Shown here piece by piece: positions 1 through 8,303 of a stretch of DNA of 64,000 nt. The stretch's first letter is position 1. Every line of letters begins with the position of its first letter. Source of the DNA: Salinivirgaceae bacterium (GTDB lineage Bacteria; Bacteroidota; Bacteroidia; Bacteroidales; SZUA-534); the NCBI GenBank assembly GCA_017645945.1, contig JAGCNL010000076.1:62001-126000 (forward strand), given 5' to 3'. The notes under the pieces are model-generated. The model made no database searches and was not told the origin of the DNA. It saw only the letters and a list, made by a program, of their open reading frames with translations. Position numbers and translations under genes: made by a program.

Positions 1-1011
1 AACAAGGTCGTTAGAGTGGCCAAGTTTTTTAGGAATAAACTCGCAGCCAATATTGATTGATTTGTTATCAATCAGCTTTGAGCGCAAATCCTCAACATCC
101 AGCTTCGACAGCGGATTATAGTTGAAATCGCCCGACATGGTGAATCTGCCAGCCTTGCTATATGAAACTCCAAAACCAAACGTAGGCGGGAGTTTTGTAT
201 AACGGTCATAATCATCGTCATCGAAATAAACCGTGTCAATCAGTCCGATACGATAGAATGTGTTTGTTGCGATTTCTTTGCGGCTGCAACGCAGAATTCC
301 TGGTGTGCTGGCTATGGCACCGATTGTCAGAGTTTTGTTTTTCGACAGCGGAATGTCCTGCTGCAAGCCAAAATCGAGTTTGCCGCCAGTATAATAATCT
401 GTTTTTTCGATGTAGATTGAGAATTCATCGGCCGATGTCATTGCCATTGACTGCCGCTCGGTTTTCGGACCGAAAAGAATCGATGCGTTCATTCCTAACG
501 ACGTATGCTTGAACAAATCGACTCCCAGACCGACATAAGCCCAAGTGAGGCCGCCAAGACCCTCAACGTATGACATGTATCTGTCTTCACCGCCACCAGA
601 AACGTATTCCTTCGACTGCAAAGTGTAGCCCACACTCGTGTATGGCGCAAGGCCAAACGATATACCCAGACGGTCGCTTGGAGCCATAGTGAGCGAGAAA
701 TACGACACGTTGCCGTTCATTTTATCGCCCGAATCGAGATGCGTTTCAATGTGCTCATAGTCCATATGCACGCCGATATCGAACAAAACCATTGTCGAAT
801 CAAGTGAGGCATACGATGCGGGATTTATTGTATTGACGTAACGCTCTGACCGTAAGGCAATTCCGACTCCGCCCATCGACGTGTTTCGGCCATGCCCCAT
901 CTGCTCATACAATCCGATACCATATTTTGAATATGGAGAAATTGTATTATTCTGACATACTGACACTTGCGCCATTGCCAGCATAAAAAGCGCCACAACT
1001 GTTGATTTCAT
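1..1011 (-). CDS. Outer-membrane beta-barrel-like protein, C-terminus cut by window edge
   Basis: The reading frame is open from the ATG at 1011 to the window edge, giving 337 residues with the C-terminus missing. It begins with a signal peptide (MKSTVVALFMLAMAQ) followed by a mature start SPYSKYGIG. That start, the MGGVGIAL and NPASYASLD stretches, and the alternating polar/hydrophobic pattern are typical of a Bacteroidetes outer-membrane family loosely related to FadL/PorV-type barrels. Another in-frame ATG lies four codons upstream at 1023; I prefer 1011 because the signal peptide starts there. It follows the DUF4270-like gene by 7-19 bp on the same strand, so the two are probably co-transcribed. 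The substrate is unknown. Confidence 0.6.
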   Translation of the reverse strand, partial: MKSTVVALFMLAMAQVSVCQNNTISPYSKYGIGLYEQMGHGRNTSMGGVGIALRSERYVNTINPASYASLDSTMVLFDIGVHMDYEHIETHLDSGDKMNGNVSYFSLTMAPSDRLGISFGLAPYTSVGYTLQSKEYVSGGGEDRYMSYVEGLGGLTWAYVGLGVDLFKHTSLGMNASILFGPKTERQSMAMTSADEFSIYIEKTDYYTGGKLDFGLQQDIPLSKNKTLTIGAIASTPGILRCSRKEIATNTFYRIGLIDTVYFDDDDYDRYTKLPPTFGFGVSYSKAGRFTMSGDFNYNPLSKLDVEDLRSKLIDNKSINIGCEFIPKKLGHSNDLV

Positions 1012-1030
1012 TTTTCCACTCATAGCGCCA

Positions 1031-2392
1031 TCAGTATGTAATATAATAAACCATCAATTGAACATTCTCGGCATACGTCGAATTGTCGTCAACCACAAGC
1101 CTTTTGAACGATGTTGAATTCTCATCATCGGGCGGCAAAACTATCAATGCCAGCTCAGTGTCCGAAATAGTCAGCATCCTGTTGCGCACAAAACGCAACA
1201 GCGAGAACGAATAATAAGGCTGGCCGTCTTCAGGAGAGTAGTAAATCGGTGAACTTACAATGTTTCCCGTCATGTCGGTCAGATTCGACAAAAGGTCGTT
1301 TGAGTCATCGCTGATAGCCAAAAGCAATGTGGATGGCAACGGATAGGTTTCATCAAACGAATATTCCTTGGGTCTGATTATCAATCGTGCATCAACCACT
1401 GTCATATATTCTGAAGCCGTGCGCAGGACAGGAAGCGAGGGGAAATCGATACGCAAAGCCAGTCCACTACCAGTCTGGATATAGGCTTTGTTGCCGCTCT
1501 GCGATGAATTCACCATTTCGCCGTAGCCGTCGAGATTTTCAAACGGCGTACCACTTCTGTCATTATTCAAATATGTGTACTGATATGCGCCTTGCTTGGC
1601 AATGAACTTCATATACGAACCATCCTCGTCGTCACCCGACTCATGATAATAGAGCCTGATTTCGAATTCACCCGCATCCTCAATCTTTTTTTCATACGAT
1701 ATAAGAGCCGATTCTGACATTCCGATGAACCCGAGCCCCCAGGTGAAATCCTTGGTTTGCGGCACTATACAAACGCCTCGGAAGAATTCTTCAAAATATT
1801 CGTTCTTGTCCATCACGTCGTCGGCATTTTTCAGCATACTGAACCATAACTGCCCAACACTGTCCGACATTCGCGCCCACGACACATCACCGATTTTGGG
1901 ACTTGGATTAAGACTGACTGTTGCCAATTCTTTATCGCTGCGCATCAGTCTCTGATTATTGAACATTGTTTGCCGAAGCGAGTAATACGGAGGTTTCATC
2001 TCTTCAAGCACTTCATACAATTTCACCTCACGCGGCGACACGGTATCGCCAACCCATTTCCCGTTCGGCTTGAAACAAACAAGCATGCTGTCATAAACAG
2101 CATCATCGGCAACATTGGTTTTCAGAGCGAAATTTATCGGTACATAAACCTCTGTCTGGACGTTGCCTATCTCATCATCTTTAAAATATCCAAGAAAAAT
2201 ATCAGAATTGCCAGTGGTAACAAAACTGTCGAGCCTGATGGTTGACAATTTCAATGTGAACGAATCAACATAACCGATAACCGCTTTATTGTCCAAGAAA
2301 ACATTGCCGACATCGAATGAGTCGCCGTCGTTGTCGCAAGTATAGAAAATTGCAGCAATTGCACTGACTAACAATAAAATGCGAAATTTCAT
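1031..2392 (-). CDS. DUF4270-like lipoprotein
   Basis: This 453-residue protein starts with a short hydrophobic signal ending in a lipobox-like Cys19 (IFYTC), then an Asp-rich linker, as in surface or periplasmic lipoproteins. The stretch SDIFLGYFKDDEIGNVQTE matches the LGxxxDxxFG pattern near the N-terminus of DUF4270 proteins, a Bacteroidetes-only family of unknown function. Length fits that family. It sits just upstream of the partial outer-membrane barrel gene and probably shares its transcript. No enzymatic motif is visible. The family call rests on pattern memory, not on a profile search. Confidence 0.6.
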   Translation of the reverse strand: MKFRILLLVSAIAAIFYTCDNDGDSFDVGNVFLDNKAVIGYVDSFTLKLSTIRLDSFVTTGNSDIFLGYFKDDEIGNVQTEVYVPINFALKTNVADDAVYDSMLVCFKPNGKWVGDTVSPREVKLYEVLEEMKPPYYSLRQTMFNNQRLMRSDKELATVSLNPSPKIGDVSWARMSDSVGQLWFSMLKNADDVMDKNEYFEEFFRGVCIVPQTKDFTWGLGFIGMSESALISYEKKIEDAGEFEIRLYYHESGDDEDGSYMKFIAKQGAYQYTYLNNDRSGTPFENLDGYGEMVNSSQSGNKAYIQTGSGLALRIDFPSLPVLRTASEYMTVVDARLIIRPKEYSFDETYPLPSTLLLAISDDSNDLLSNLTDMTGNIVSSPIYYSPEDGQPYYSFSLLRFVRNRMLTISDTELALIVLPPDDENSTSFKRLVVDDNSTYAENVQLMVYYITY

Positions 2393-2549
2393 ATTCCTTT
2401 TTTACGAATAGGATGCTCAAAAATAAATGTCCATAAATGCCCGCCACTGACGGACTGCGGCATTTGCGGCAAAATAACTACATAAATCTAACAAACGCGA
2501 ATATTTTGAAAATATTTCGCGAAGCGATTTGGTGTTGGGTGCCTTACGC

Positions 2550-3128
2550 TCAAAACTCCTTCAATTCCTGATAGAGCCGCTGCACTGGAAGCCCCATCAC
2601 ATTGAAGTACGAGCCTTCGATGCGCTCCACTCCAACATATCCAATCCATTCCTGAACACCATACGAGCCAGCCTTGTCAAATGGCTGATACTTATCAACA
2701 TAGTATTCAATCTCTTCCTCGTTGAGCGGACGGAAAAACACATCGGTAGCAACGCTGAACACCCGCTTTTTATGATTGGTTTTTAGGCAGACACCTGTGT
2801 AAACCGTATGCTTGCGCCCCGAGAGTTGCTGAAGCATCGCAATGGCTCCGCTCCTGCCCTTCGGCTTTCCAAGCACCATATCGTCAATCCAAACTATGGT
2901 GTCGGCGGTGATCAGTAACTGATTGTCAGCCAATTCGCCATCAAAGGCCGACGCTTTCAGATTGGCCAGATGCTCAACAATCTGCGCGCCTTTAAGCGTC
3001 GGCGGATAGGTTTCGGCAGTGTCGCGCAGCATAATCGAGAATTCGGGCACAATCTCCTTCAAGAGCGCCTGTCGACGCGGCGACTTTGATGCCAAAATCA
3101 CTTCGTATCTATCTGTTATAAAATCCAT
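2550..3128 (-). CDS. maf: Maf-family nucleoside triphosphate pyrophosphatase
   Basis: The 192-residue product has the Maf signature near the N-terminus (ILASKSPRRQALLKEI) and the second conserved block TADTIVWIDDMVLGKPKG, followed by LSGRKHTVYTGV. Maf enzymes hydrolyse non-canonical or selected pyrimidine nucleoside triphosphates to monophosphate and pyrophosphate, and are cytoplasmic house-cleaning enzymes. The length matches the family (about 190-200 residues). The start ATG overlaps the TAA stop of the upstream ABC ATPase gene by one base (TAATG at 3128), so translation of the two is probably coupled. Whether it belongs to the YhdE (dTTP/UTP) or YceF subgroup cannot be settled by eye. Confidence 0.92.
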   Translation of the reverse strand: MDFITDRYEVILASKSPRRQALLKEIVPEFSIMLRDTAETYPPTLKGAQIVEHLANLKASAFDGELADNQLLITADTIVWIDDMVLGKPKGRSGAIAMLQQLSGRKHTVYTGVCLKTNHKKRVFSVATDVFFRPLNEEEIEYYVDKYQPFDKAGSYGVQEWIGYVGVERIEGSYFNVMGLPVQRLYQELKEF

Positions 3129-4591
3129 TATGAATGATTTTCAAAATATTCCAGTTCGAATGTATGATTGATGCACTCGGGCAATTCGTGAGCGTTATGT
3201 GTCACAAACACAAGTGTTTTGCCTGGTTGGCGGCAAAAATCGTTAACAATGCCAATGCAATGCTGCAAATTTCGGTTATCGAGTCCGTGGAAAGGCTCAT
3301 CAAGTATCAGAACTTCAGAATTTTTCACCAGAGTGCGGGCAAAAAGCACTAGCCTCTGCTCAGCCGATGATATTTTCAAGAATGACCGCCCCTCAAGATG
3401 GCTGATGCCGACAACTTGCATCACGTAACGTGCTGTCTGCTCCTGCTCTGCGCTGCATGTGCGGTAAAGGCCGATGCTGTCGAAAAAGCCAGACTCCACA
3501 ATCTTCAGACAATCAACTGGTTCACGGTAGTAAAGGTGCATTTCCGACGATGTGAAACCTATGCGTTTTTTGATGTCCCAAATGCTCTCGCCCGTGCCGC
3601 GCTGGCGTCCAAACAGAGCAATATCCTTGGCGTAAGCCTGCGGATTGTCGGCAAAAATGTAACTCAGCAGCGTCGATTTGCCAGTGCCGTTAAGCCCCTG
3701 CAACGCCCACTTCTCACCGCGTTTGATAGTCCAATTAAGATGCTGCTGCACAATATGTTTGCCGTAAGAAATCTCAATATCTCGCATTTCAACAACCGTG
3801 TCGCTACGCGATGGTTCAATGGTCGGTATGCGGCTCCAATCAATGGCGGGCACCGATGGCAACGTTTCGGGTTGTGGCTTAAACTCCAAGGCCAAGCCAC
3901 AATAAGCGATTCGGCAGCCGTTTAGTTGCAAAATATGCGTTGTGCACGATGGAATGCGGTCGGCAGTTGGGCTGATGAACATTATCTGTACACCCGTTTG
4001 CGGCAATCCTGACAACAACTCATCTACTTGCGGCACCATCTTGATATCCAGGCCGTTGAACGGATTGTCAAAAATCAGCATTCGCGGCTTTTCCAACAGC
4101 GCTTTCGCAATAATCATCCGCCGCATCTCGCCGCTCGAAAGGTGTATGACTCGGCGGTTGAGCAGCGAGCGAATGTTCAGCGAGCGAAACAATGGATTAC
4201 CGTTAAGTTCCTCAATCTGTGCAGATTTGAACATCTCCGATAAGAATGGGCACTCCTCAACTTCGGTACTGTGGAACCGCTGCTGGTAGTACATCTGCTT
4301 GAAATCGTCAGCTGAGTATGCCGATTTGAAATTCACGGTTTTGATGAACTTATCAGGCCAAAGAGTCTGATATTCAGATGTACGGATTGCCTCCAGAAAA
4401 TGGTAGACAATCTCACCCTCGTCAGCAAAAAACTTGCCGCGCAGGATGTTTGCCATCGTTGTCTTGCCACTGGCATTGTCACCAACAATGGTCCACACCT
4501 CGCCTTCACGAATCTCCCAGTTGATTGGTTCGGGAAAAATCGCGTCATCAATCCGCGGACGGTAGTTTTTTATCGAAATAAATTCTGGCAT
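3128..4591 (-). CDS. ModF/PhrA-like protein with two ABC ATPase domains
   Basis: The 487-residue protein is two fused ABC ATPase domains with no membrane segment. Domain 1 has Walker A GDNASGKTT (about residue 38), signature HLSSGEMRRM and Walker B MLIFDNPFNGLD. Domain 2 has Walker A GLNGTGKSTL, a signature-like KISSAEQRLVL and Walker B VLILDEPFHGLD. The arrangement fits the ModF (PhrA) group, cytoplasmic tandem ATPases of uncertain role sometimes linked to molybdate. The second signature has Ala where Gly is usual (SSAEQ for SSGEQ), so the two sites may not be equivalent. No mod permease genes are adjacent; it lies in an operon-like run with maf and shortly after ung. Confidence 0.82.
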   Translation of the reverse strand: MPEFISIKNYRPRIDDAIFPEPINWEIREGEVWTIVGDNASGKTTMANILRGKFFADEGEIVYHFLEAIRTSEYQTLWPDKFIKTVNFKSAYSADDFKQMYYQQRFHSTEVEECPFLSEMFKSAQIEELNGNPLFRSLNIRSLLNRRVIHLSSGEMRRMIIAKALLEKPRMLIFDNPFNGLDIKMVPQVDELLSGLPQTGVQIMFISPTADRIPSCTTHILQLNGCRIAYCGLALEFKPQPETLPSVPAIDWSRIPTIEPSRSDTVVEMRDIEISYGKHIVQQHLNWTIKRGEKWALQGLNGTGKSTLLSYIFADNPQAYAKDIALFGRQRGTGESIWDIKKRIGFTSSEMHLYYREPVDCLKIVESGFFDSIGLYRTCSAEQEQTARYVMQVVGISHLEGRSFLKISSAEQRLVLFARTLVKNSEVLILDEPFHGLDNRNLQHCIGIVNDFCRQPGKTLVFVTHNAHELPECINHTFELEYFENHS

Positions 4592-4621
4592 TTGTTAAAA
4601 GGCATTCAATTAGTCAATGAA

Positions 4622-5284
4622 TTACCACTCGATTGGCTCTTTTCCGTGTTCCACAAGATATTGATTGGCCCTGCTGAAATGGTGGTTACCAAAGAATCCG
4701 CGTGAAGCCGACAGCGGCGACGGATGAACCGATTCAAGCACGAGATTGTTGCTGCGGTCGACCATTGCGGCCTTCTGCTGCGCGTATGAGCCCCACAAGA
4801 TATAAACCACGTTCTGCTTTTCGGTGGCCACAGCATTGATGACAGCGTCAGTGAACGTCTCCCAACCGTGCCGCTGGTGCGAGCCCGCCAAATTAGCCCT
4901 GACCGTGAGCGTTGCGTTCAGCAGCAGCACGCCTTGCTTTGCCCAGCGCGTCAAGTCGCCCGATGCGGGAACTGGTGTGCCAATATCGCTCTGTATCTCC
5001 TTGAAAATATTGCGCAACGAAGGCGGATAATCAACTCCATCCTGCACCGAGAAGCACAAGCCGTGAGCCTGCCCAGGTCCGTGATACGGGTCTTGACCGA
5101 TAATCACAACCTTGACATTATCGAACGGGCAAAGATTGAAAGCGTTGAAAATCAATCTTCCTGGCGGATAAATGGTGTTTGTGCGGTACTCGTCGCGCAC
5201 AAAATCGGTCAGCGTCTTGAAATATGGCTTATCGAACTCGCTCTGCAAGCGCGTCTTCCACGATTGCTCTATGCTTACTTCCAT
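4622..5284 (-). CDS. ung: Uracil-DNA glycosylase, family 1
   Basis: The product is 220 residues from the ATG at 5284. It contains the active-site motif GQDPYHG with its catalytic Asp, followed by AHGLCFSV, and the C-terminal HPSPLSASRGFFG DNA-intercalating loop. It removes uracil from DNA to start base-excision repair. The frame stays open upstream to 5341, but those extra 19 codons cross a TACCTTTG promoter-like box (5301-5308) and the upstream terminator, and are poor in Ung-like residues, so 5284 is the better start. It lies 30 bp upstream of the ModF-like gene in the same direction. Confidence 0.95.
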   Translation of the reverse strand: MEVSIEQSWKTRLQSEFDKPYFKTLTDFVRDEYRTNTIYPPGRLIFNAFNLCPFDNVKVVIIGQDPYHGPGQAHGLCFSVQDGVDYPPSLRNIFKEIQSDIGTPVPASGDLTRWAKQGVLLLNATLTVRANLAGSHQRHGWETFTDAVINAVATEKQNVVYILWGSYAQQKAAMVDRSNNLVLESVHPSPLSASRGFFGNHHFSRANQYLVEHGKEPIEW

Positions 5285-5300
5285 TTTGTTCAGTTTTCGG

Positions 5301-5308
5301 CAAAGGTA
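5301..5308 (-). promoter_or_regulatory. Candidate -7 promoter element of ung
   Basis: On the minus strand this reads TACCTTTG, a perfect match to the Bacteroidetes -7 consensus TAnnTTTG, 16 bp before the ung ATG. No -33 TTTG at the usual 19-21 bp spacing is present, so it is supported by one element only. Confidence 0.5.
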
Positions 5309-5323
5309 CGTTTTTCGGCAAAC

Positions 5324-5358
5324 AAAAAAGGCCTTGAGCATTGCCCAAGACCTTTTTT
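5324..5358 (-). terminator. Hairpin terminator at the end of Xus-like module 1
   Basis: Near-perfect inverted repeat AAAAAAGGcCTTGaGC / GCcCAAGaCCTTTTTT with a 3-nt loop and T-runs on both strands. It begins 18 bp past the stop of the XusE-like gene. It closely resembles the hairpin ending module 2 (16649-16685), so the terminator was duplicated with the module. It would also insulate ung. Confidence 0.85.
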
Positions 5359-5375
5359 GTTATAAGACCAAAGGA

Positions 5376-6458
5376 TTACTCCTCTTTGTATACTGGTTTG
5401 TATGTGCGTACTGATGCCACAGTACCACGATCGCGCCAAACAAGTGTGTCTTTTGTGGCGTAGTGAACATTGTCGGTAGTAAAGTCGAGAGTGTAGTCAA
5501 GAATCAACTCATCGCGGTCTTTGTTACCCCATGCTTTGATGGCCGTGCCTTTTGAATAGTGTCCTGTGCCTTTGGCCGTGCAGCCTGCGGTGTTCGATTC
5601 GATAGTGCAGTTACCACTCTCATCGAAGGTGAGAATAAGCTCACAAGGGCTGTTTTTACCCTTAACCTCTGTTGTGGCTATCCGCAACAGCACTTTGTTT
5701 CTGGCAATAGTTTTGGTGCTAACCACCTCGTCATTCTCAATAAAGGTATTGTGACGGTTTGATGTAACACGGGCATATCCTGTTGGCGCGTTGTCACCAT
5801 CGAATTGCAACTGATCAAAATTATCAACGCCACGGCGAAGATATGTTGCTGTATACTCATTGATATAGTTTACGCAGAACAATACATAATCGCCTGGAGT
5901 GACTTTCCATTTGTCGAGTTCATGGCGCGACGGTGTAGATCCTTCAAATATTGGTGTTCCGCGAACAATCTGGTCGACACCCGAGAAATTCTCACCCATA
6001 ACAACTGGAATAACATAGTTGTTGGATATCGACAATGGATCGTTGAAGAACTTGTCGTTGAGCTGGATCTCAATGCCACCACGGTAATTACCAGCAAAGT
6101 CTAACACATTTCCGCTAACCTCGTAATAATCTTTCGGCATGGGTTTAACCTTTGTGCCGTCCTCAAAATAGAGGCCATCGGTAAGCGACTCATCGATGTT
6201 GACATCGATTTTTGCGTCCAGTCCCGAATAAGAGCCGCCACAAGTTGCGTAAATTGTGAAACGGCCTTCGTTGTCGCTTGTATTGTCGTAGGTCTCAACA
6301 TCACCAAGAATCAATGTGCGGATTGGATACTGATACGCGAAATAGGCCGTTGTTCCACCGTCGTAATCGGGGAATGATTTTTCAGCATTTCGGCAAGATG
6401 CAAAAGCCACTGCTAAAACACCCAACGAGAAGGCCGAAATTAATTTATTCATTTTCAT
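5376..6458 (-). CDS. XusE-like DUF1735-type surface lipoprotein, short form (module 1)
   Basis: A 360-residue lipoprotein: signal ending at Cys22 (AFASC), then a region starting FPDYDGGTTAYFAYQYP of the DUF1735 type, and a C-terminal half ending in DTLVWRDRG. It is last in the five-gene operon, 28 bp after the SusD-like gene, which is the XusE position in xylan-uptake operons. Such proteins are thought to sit on the cell surface and bind glycan. It aligns along its whole length with the 526-residue paralogue at 16706-18286 except that it lacks an internal block of about 170 residues. The function of XusE proteins is not firmly established. Confidence 0.78.
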   Translation of the reverse strand: MKMNKLISAFSLGVLAVAFASCRNAEKSFPDYDGGTTAYFAYQYPIRTLILGDVETYDNTSDNEGRFTIYATCGGSYSGLDAKIDVNIDESLTDGLYFEDGTKVKPMPKDYYEVSGNVLDFAGNYRGGIEIQLNDKFFNDPLSISNNYVIPVVMGENFSGVDQIVRGTPIFEGSTPSRHELDKWKVTPGDYVLFCVNYINEYTATYLRRGVDNFDQLQFDGDNAPTGYARVTSNRHNTFIENDEVVSTKTIARNKVLLRIATTEVKGKNSPCELILTFDESGNCTIESNTAGCTAKGTGHYSKGTAIKAWGNKDRDELILDYTLDFTTDNVHYATKDTLVWRDRGTVASVRTYKPVYKEE

Positions 6459-6486
6459 CTTATTATGATTTTAGATTTGTTACAGA

Positions 6487-8283
6487 TTAATTAGACCAAC
6501 CATCGTTTTGGACAAGGTTTGACCATTTCAAAATCTCAGCTTCCGGAATCGGGCAGAAGTACATATAATCTTTGTACTCGCGCTTTTCAACCTCGAAGTA
6601 CTCGTAAGTCTTGGCGCTTCCACTGCCAGTAATTCTGACACCTTTCACAGGCTCGGTAAGATCGGCTTTCCAACGGCGCAAATCCCAGAAGCGATGATTC
6701 TCAAAGCAAAGCTCAATGCGGCGCTCGTTGCGGATGAGTTGGCGCATTTTGTCTTTGTCCGATTTAATCGACTCAAGATACTCGTCACCTTCGATGCCAC
6801 CACGCTGACGAATTGCTTTAATAACATCATACGCGCTGTAGCCGTGACCATTGTCAGCCGTTGGACCCCAAGCCTCGTTTGCGGCCTCTGCATAGTCGAG
6901 GAATATCTCAGTGTAACGGATGCGTGCCGAATAGTGCATGTGTTTCGACACTGCGCCTTTTTTCAAACTGGTTTCTTCACGCAAGTGCTTACGCAGATAA
7001 TAACCAGTCTTGGTCGATTTAACCTCCTTGTTCAAACCATCCTCCGTCTCCGAATCCTCCGCAGTGCTGATAACTGTTTTCAAACCCGTTTTTCCATCAG
7101 CTGGTCCAAATTCGGCACCATCGTAAACAATGTACAATCCAAGACGCGGGTCACGATTGGCGTACGGATCGTTTGCATTATACCCACTAGCGCCTTCGGT
7201 GATAGGATAACCATTCTTCATCGGGAATGCGTCAACAAGGTTCTGACTTGGATTTACAGAGCCGTTTCCATACAACGAAGGTGGAAAATAACTAGATTCA
7301 GGATCAAACCAGTTGTTACGGTCGCCGCGCCAAATAATCTCCTGCGGACACACACCGGCCACTGCCACATTATCAATTTCATCAGAGTTGGCGTACCAGA
7401 TGTTGCCTTTAGGATCCAACCCGGACACTCCGCCAATACGGTCGAGAACAACTGCAGCTTTTTCAGCCGCAAAAGTCCAATCCTTGTCTGAAGCGCCTTG
7501 ATATGCAGGACTTGCAGCAAATAATGCGACCTGTGCCTCGATGGCTTCAATAATACGGTTCGATAAACGTCCACGCATTATATCGCCATAAACTCGGTTA
7601 TATGTACCAGCGTTGGTAACGCCTAAGTCTCTGAATTTTTGAGGGATTTCGCTGTTTTTGATATCATTGTTATCTAATACCAAGCGTTTCTTTGCTTCAT
7701 CAAAATCGCTGTATATCTGATCAATACACTCCTGGAAACTTGCACGCGAAACATTGAAATTATCACCGGCAGTCTCAGAGTGTGTCAGGTTGGGAACACC
7801 CAACACCGTTCCGTTTACCATACCAGCGTGACGACGCAGCATATCGAAAAGATGAATGGCTCGTAGAGCGTAAGCCTCACCAGTGAAACGGTCGTCAAGC
7901 AATTTGTTGTCGAGTTCGGTGTATGACCATACAGACTTGCCTGCAGCCTCTTCGAAGAAAAGGTTAATGTACTGGAGTGTCTGACGGTCGTAAATATATC
8001 TGCCAAACGGATCCATATATGATGTCCAACCGCCAATAGCCGCACTACGATATGAATTTCCCGCGTCGTGGGTTACTGCATCATCGGTGGCAATATCGTA
8101 TGCGGTGCCATCGATATAAGGAAGGCGAGCATAACCTGCTATCATCAAACCCATGGCGTTGCTGTTGACCGCCAACATAGCTTCAAGGTCCTTGTTGTTC
8201 TCTATTTGTGGCTCAAACACATCATCGCACGATGCAAAAACCACCAGCAGCGATGTCAGTTTTATAAGATTATTCATTTTCAT
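6487..8283 (-). CDS. SusD/RagB-family lipoprotein, XusD-like (module 1)
   Basis: A 598-residue SusD homologue with a lipobox at Cys19 (VFASC) followed by DDVFEPQIENN. The C-terminal half has the family pattern ARIRYTEIFLDYAEAANE, then IRNERRIELCFENHRFWDLRRW and the terminal WSNLVQNDGW. SusD proteins cap the SusC barrel at the cell surface and bind the oligosaccharide. It is 20 bp downstream of the small SusC gene, its presumed partner. The closest relative in the window is 18308-20137, which shares the DDVFEPxIEN start and the RRIELCFExHRFWDLRRWK block. Confidence 0.92.
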   Translation of the reverse strand: MKMNNLIKLTSLLVVFASCDDVFEPQIENNKDLEAMLAVNSNAMGLMIAGYARLPYIDGTAYDIATDDAVTHDAGNSYRSAAIGGWTSYMDPFGRYIYDRQTLQYINLFFEEAAGKSVWSYTELDNKLLDDRFTGEAYALRAIHLFDMLRRHAGMVNGTVLGVPNLTHSETAGDNFNVSRASFQECIDQIYSDFDEAKKRLVLDNNDIKNSEIPQKFRDLGVTNAGTYNRVYGDIMRGRLSNRIIEAIEAQVALFAASPAYQGASDKDWTFAAEKAAVVLDRIGGVSGLDPKGNIWYANSDEIDNVAVAGVCPQEIIWRGDRNNWFDPESSYFPPSLYGNGSVNPSQNLVDAFPMKNGYPITEGASGYNANDPYANRDPRLGLYIVYDGAEFGPADGKTGLKTVISTAEDSETEDGLNKEVKSTKTGYYLRKHLREETSLKKGAVSKHMHYSARIRYTEIFLDYAEAANEAWGPTADNGHGYSAYDVIKAIRQRGGIEGDEYLESIKSDKDKMRQLIRNERRIELCFENHRFWDLRRWKADLTEPVKGVRITGSGSAKTYEYFEVEKREYKDYMYFCPIPEAEILKWSNLVQNDGWSN

Positions 8284-8303
8284 AACTAAATCGTTTTTTA
8301 GTG

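Noticed and set aside
195..512. Open frame of 105 codons on the plus strand
   Set aside because: It is antisense to the outer-membrane protein frame, which has a signal peptide and family pattern; the plus-strand product is Arg/Cys-rich with no resemblance to any family.
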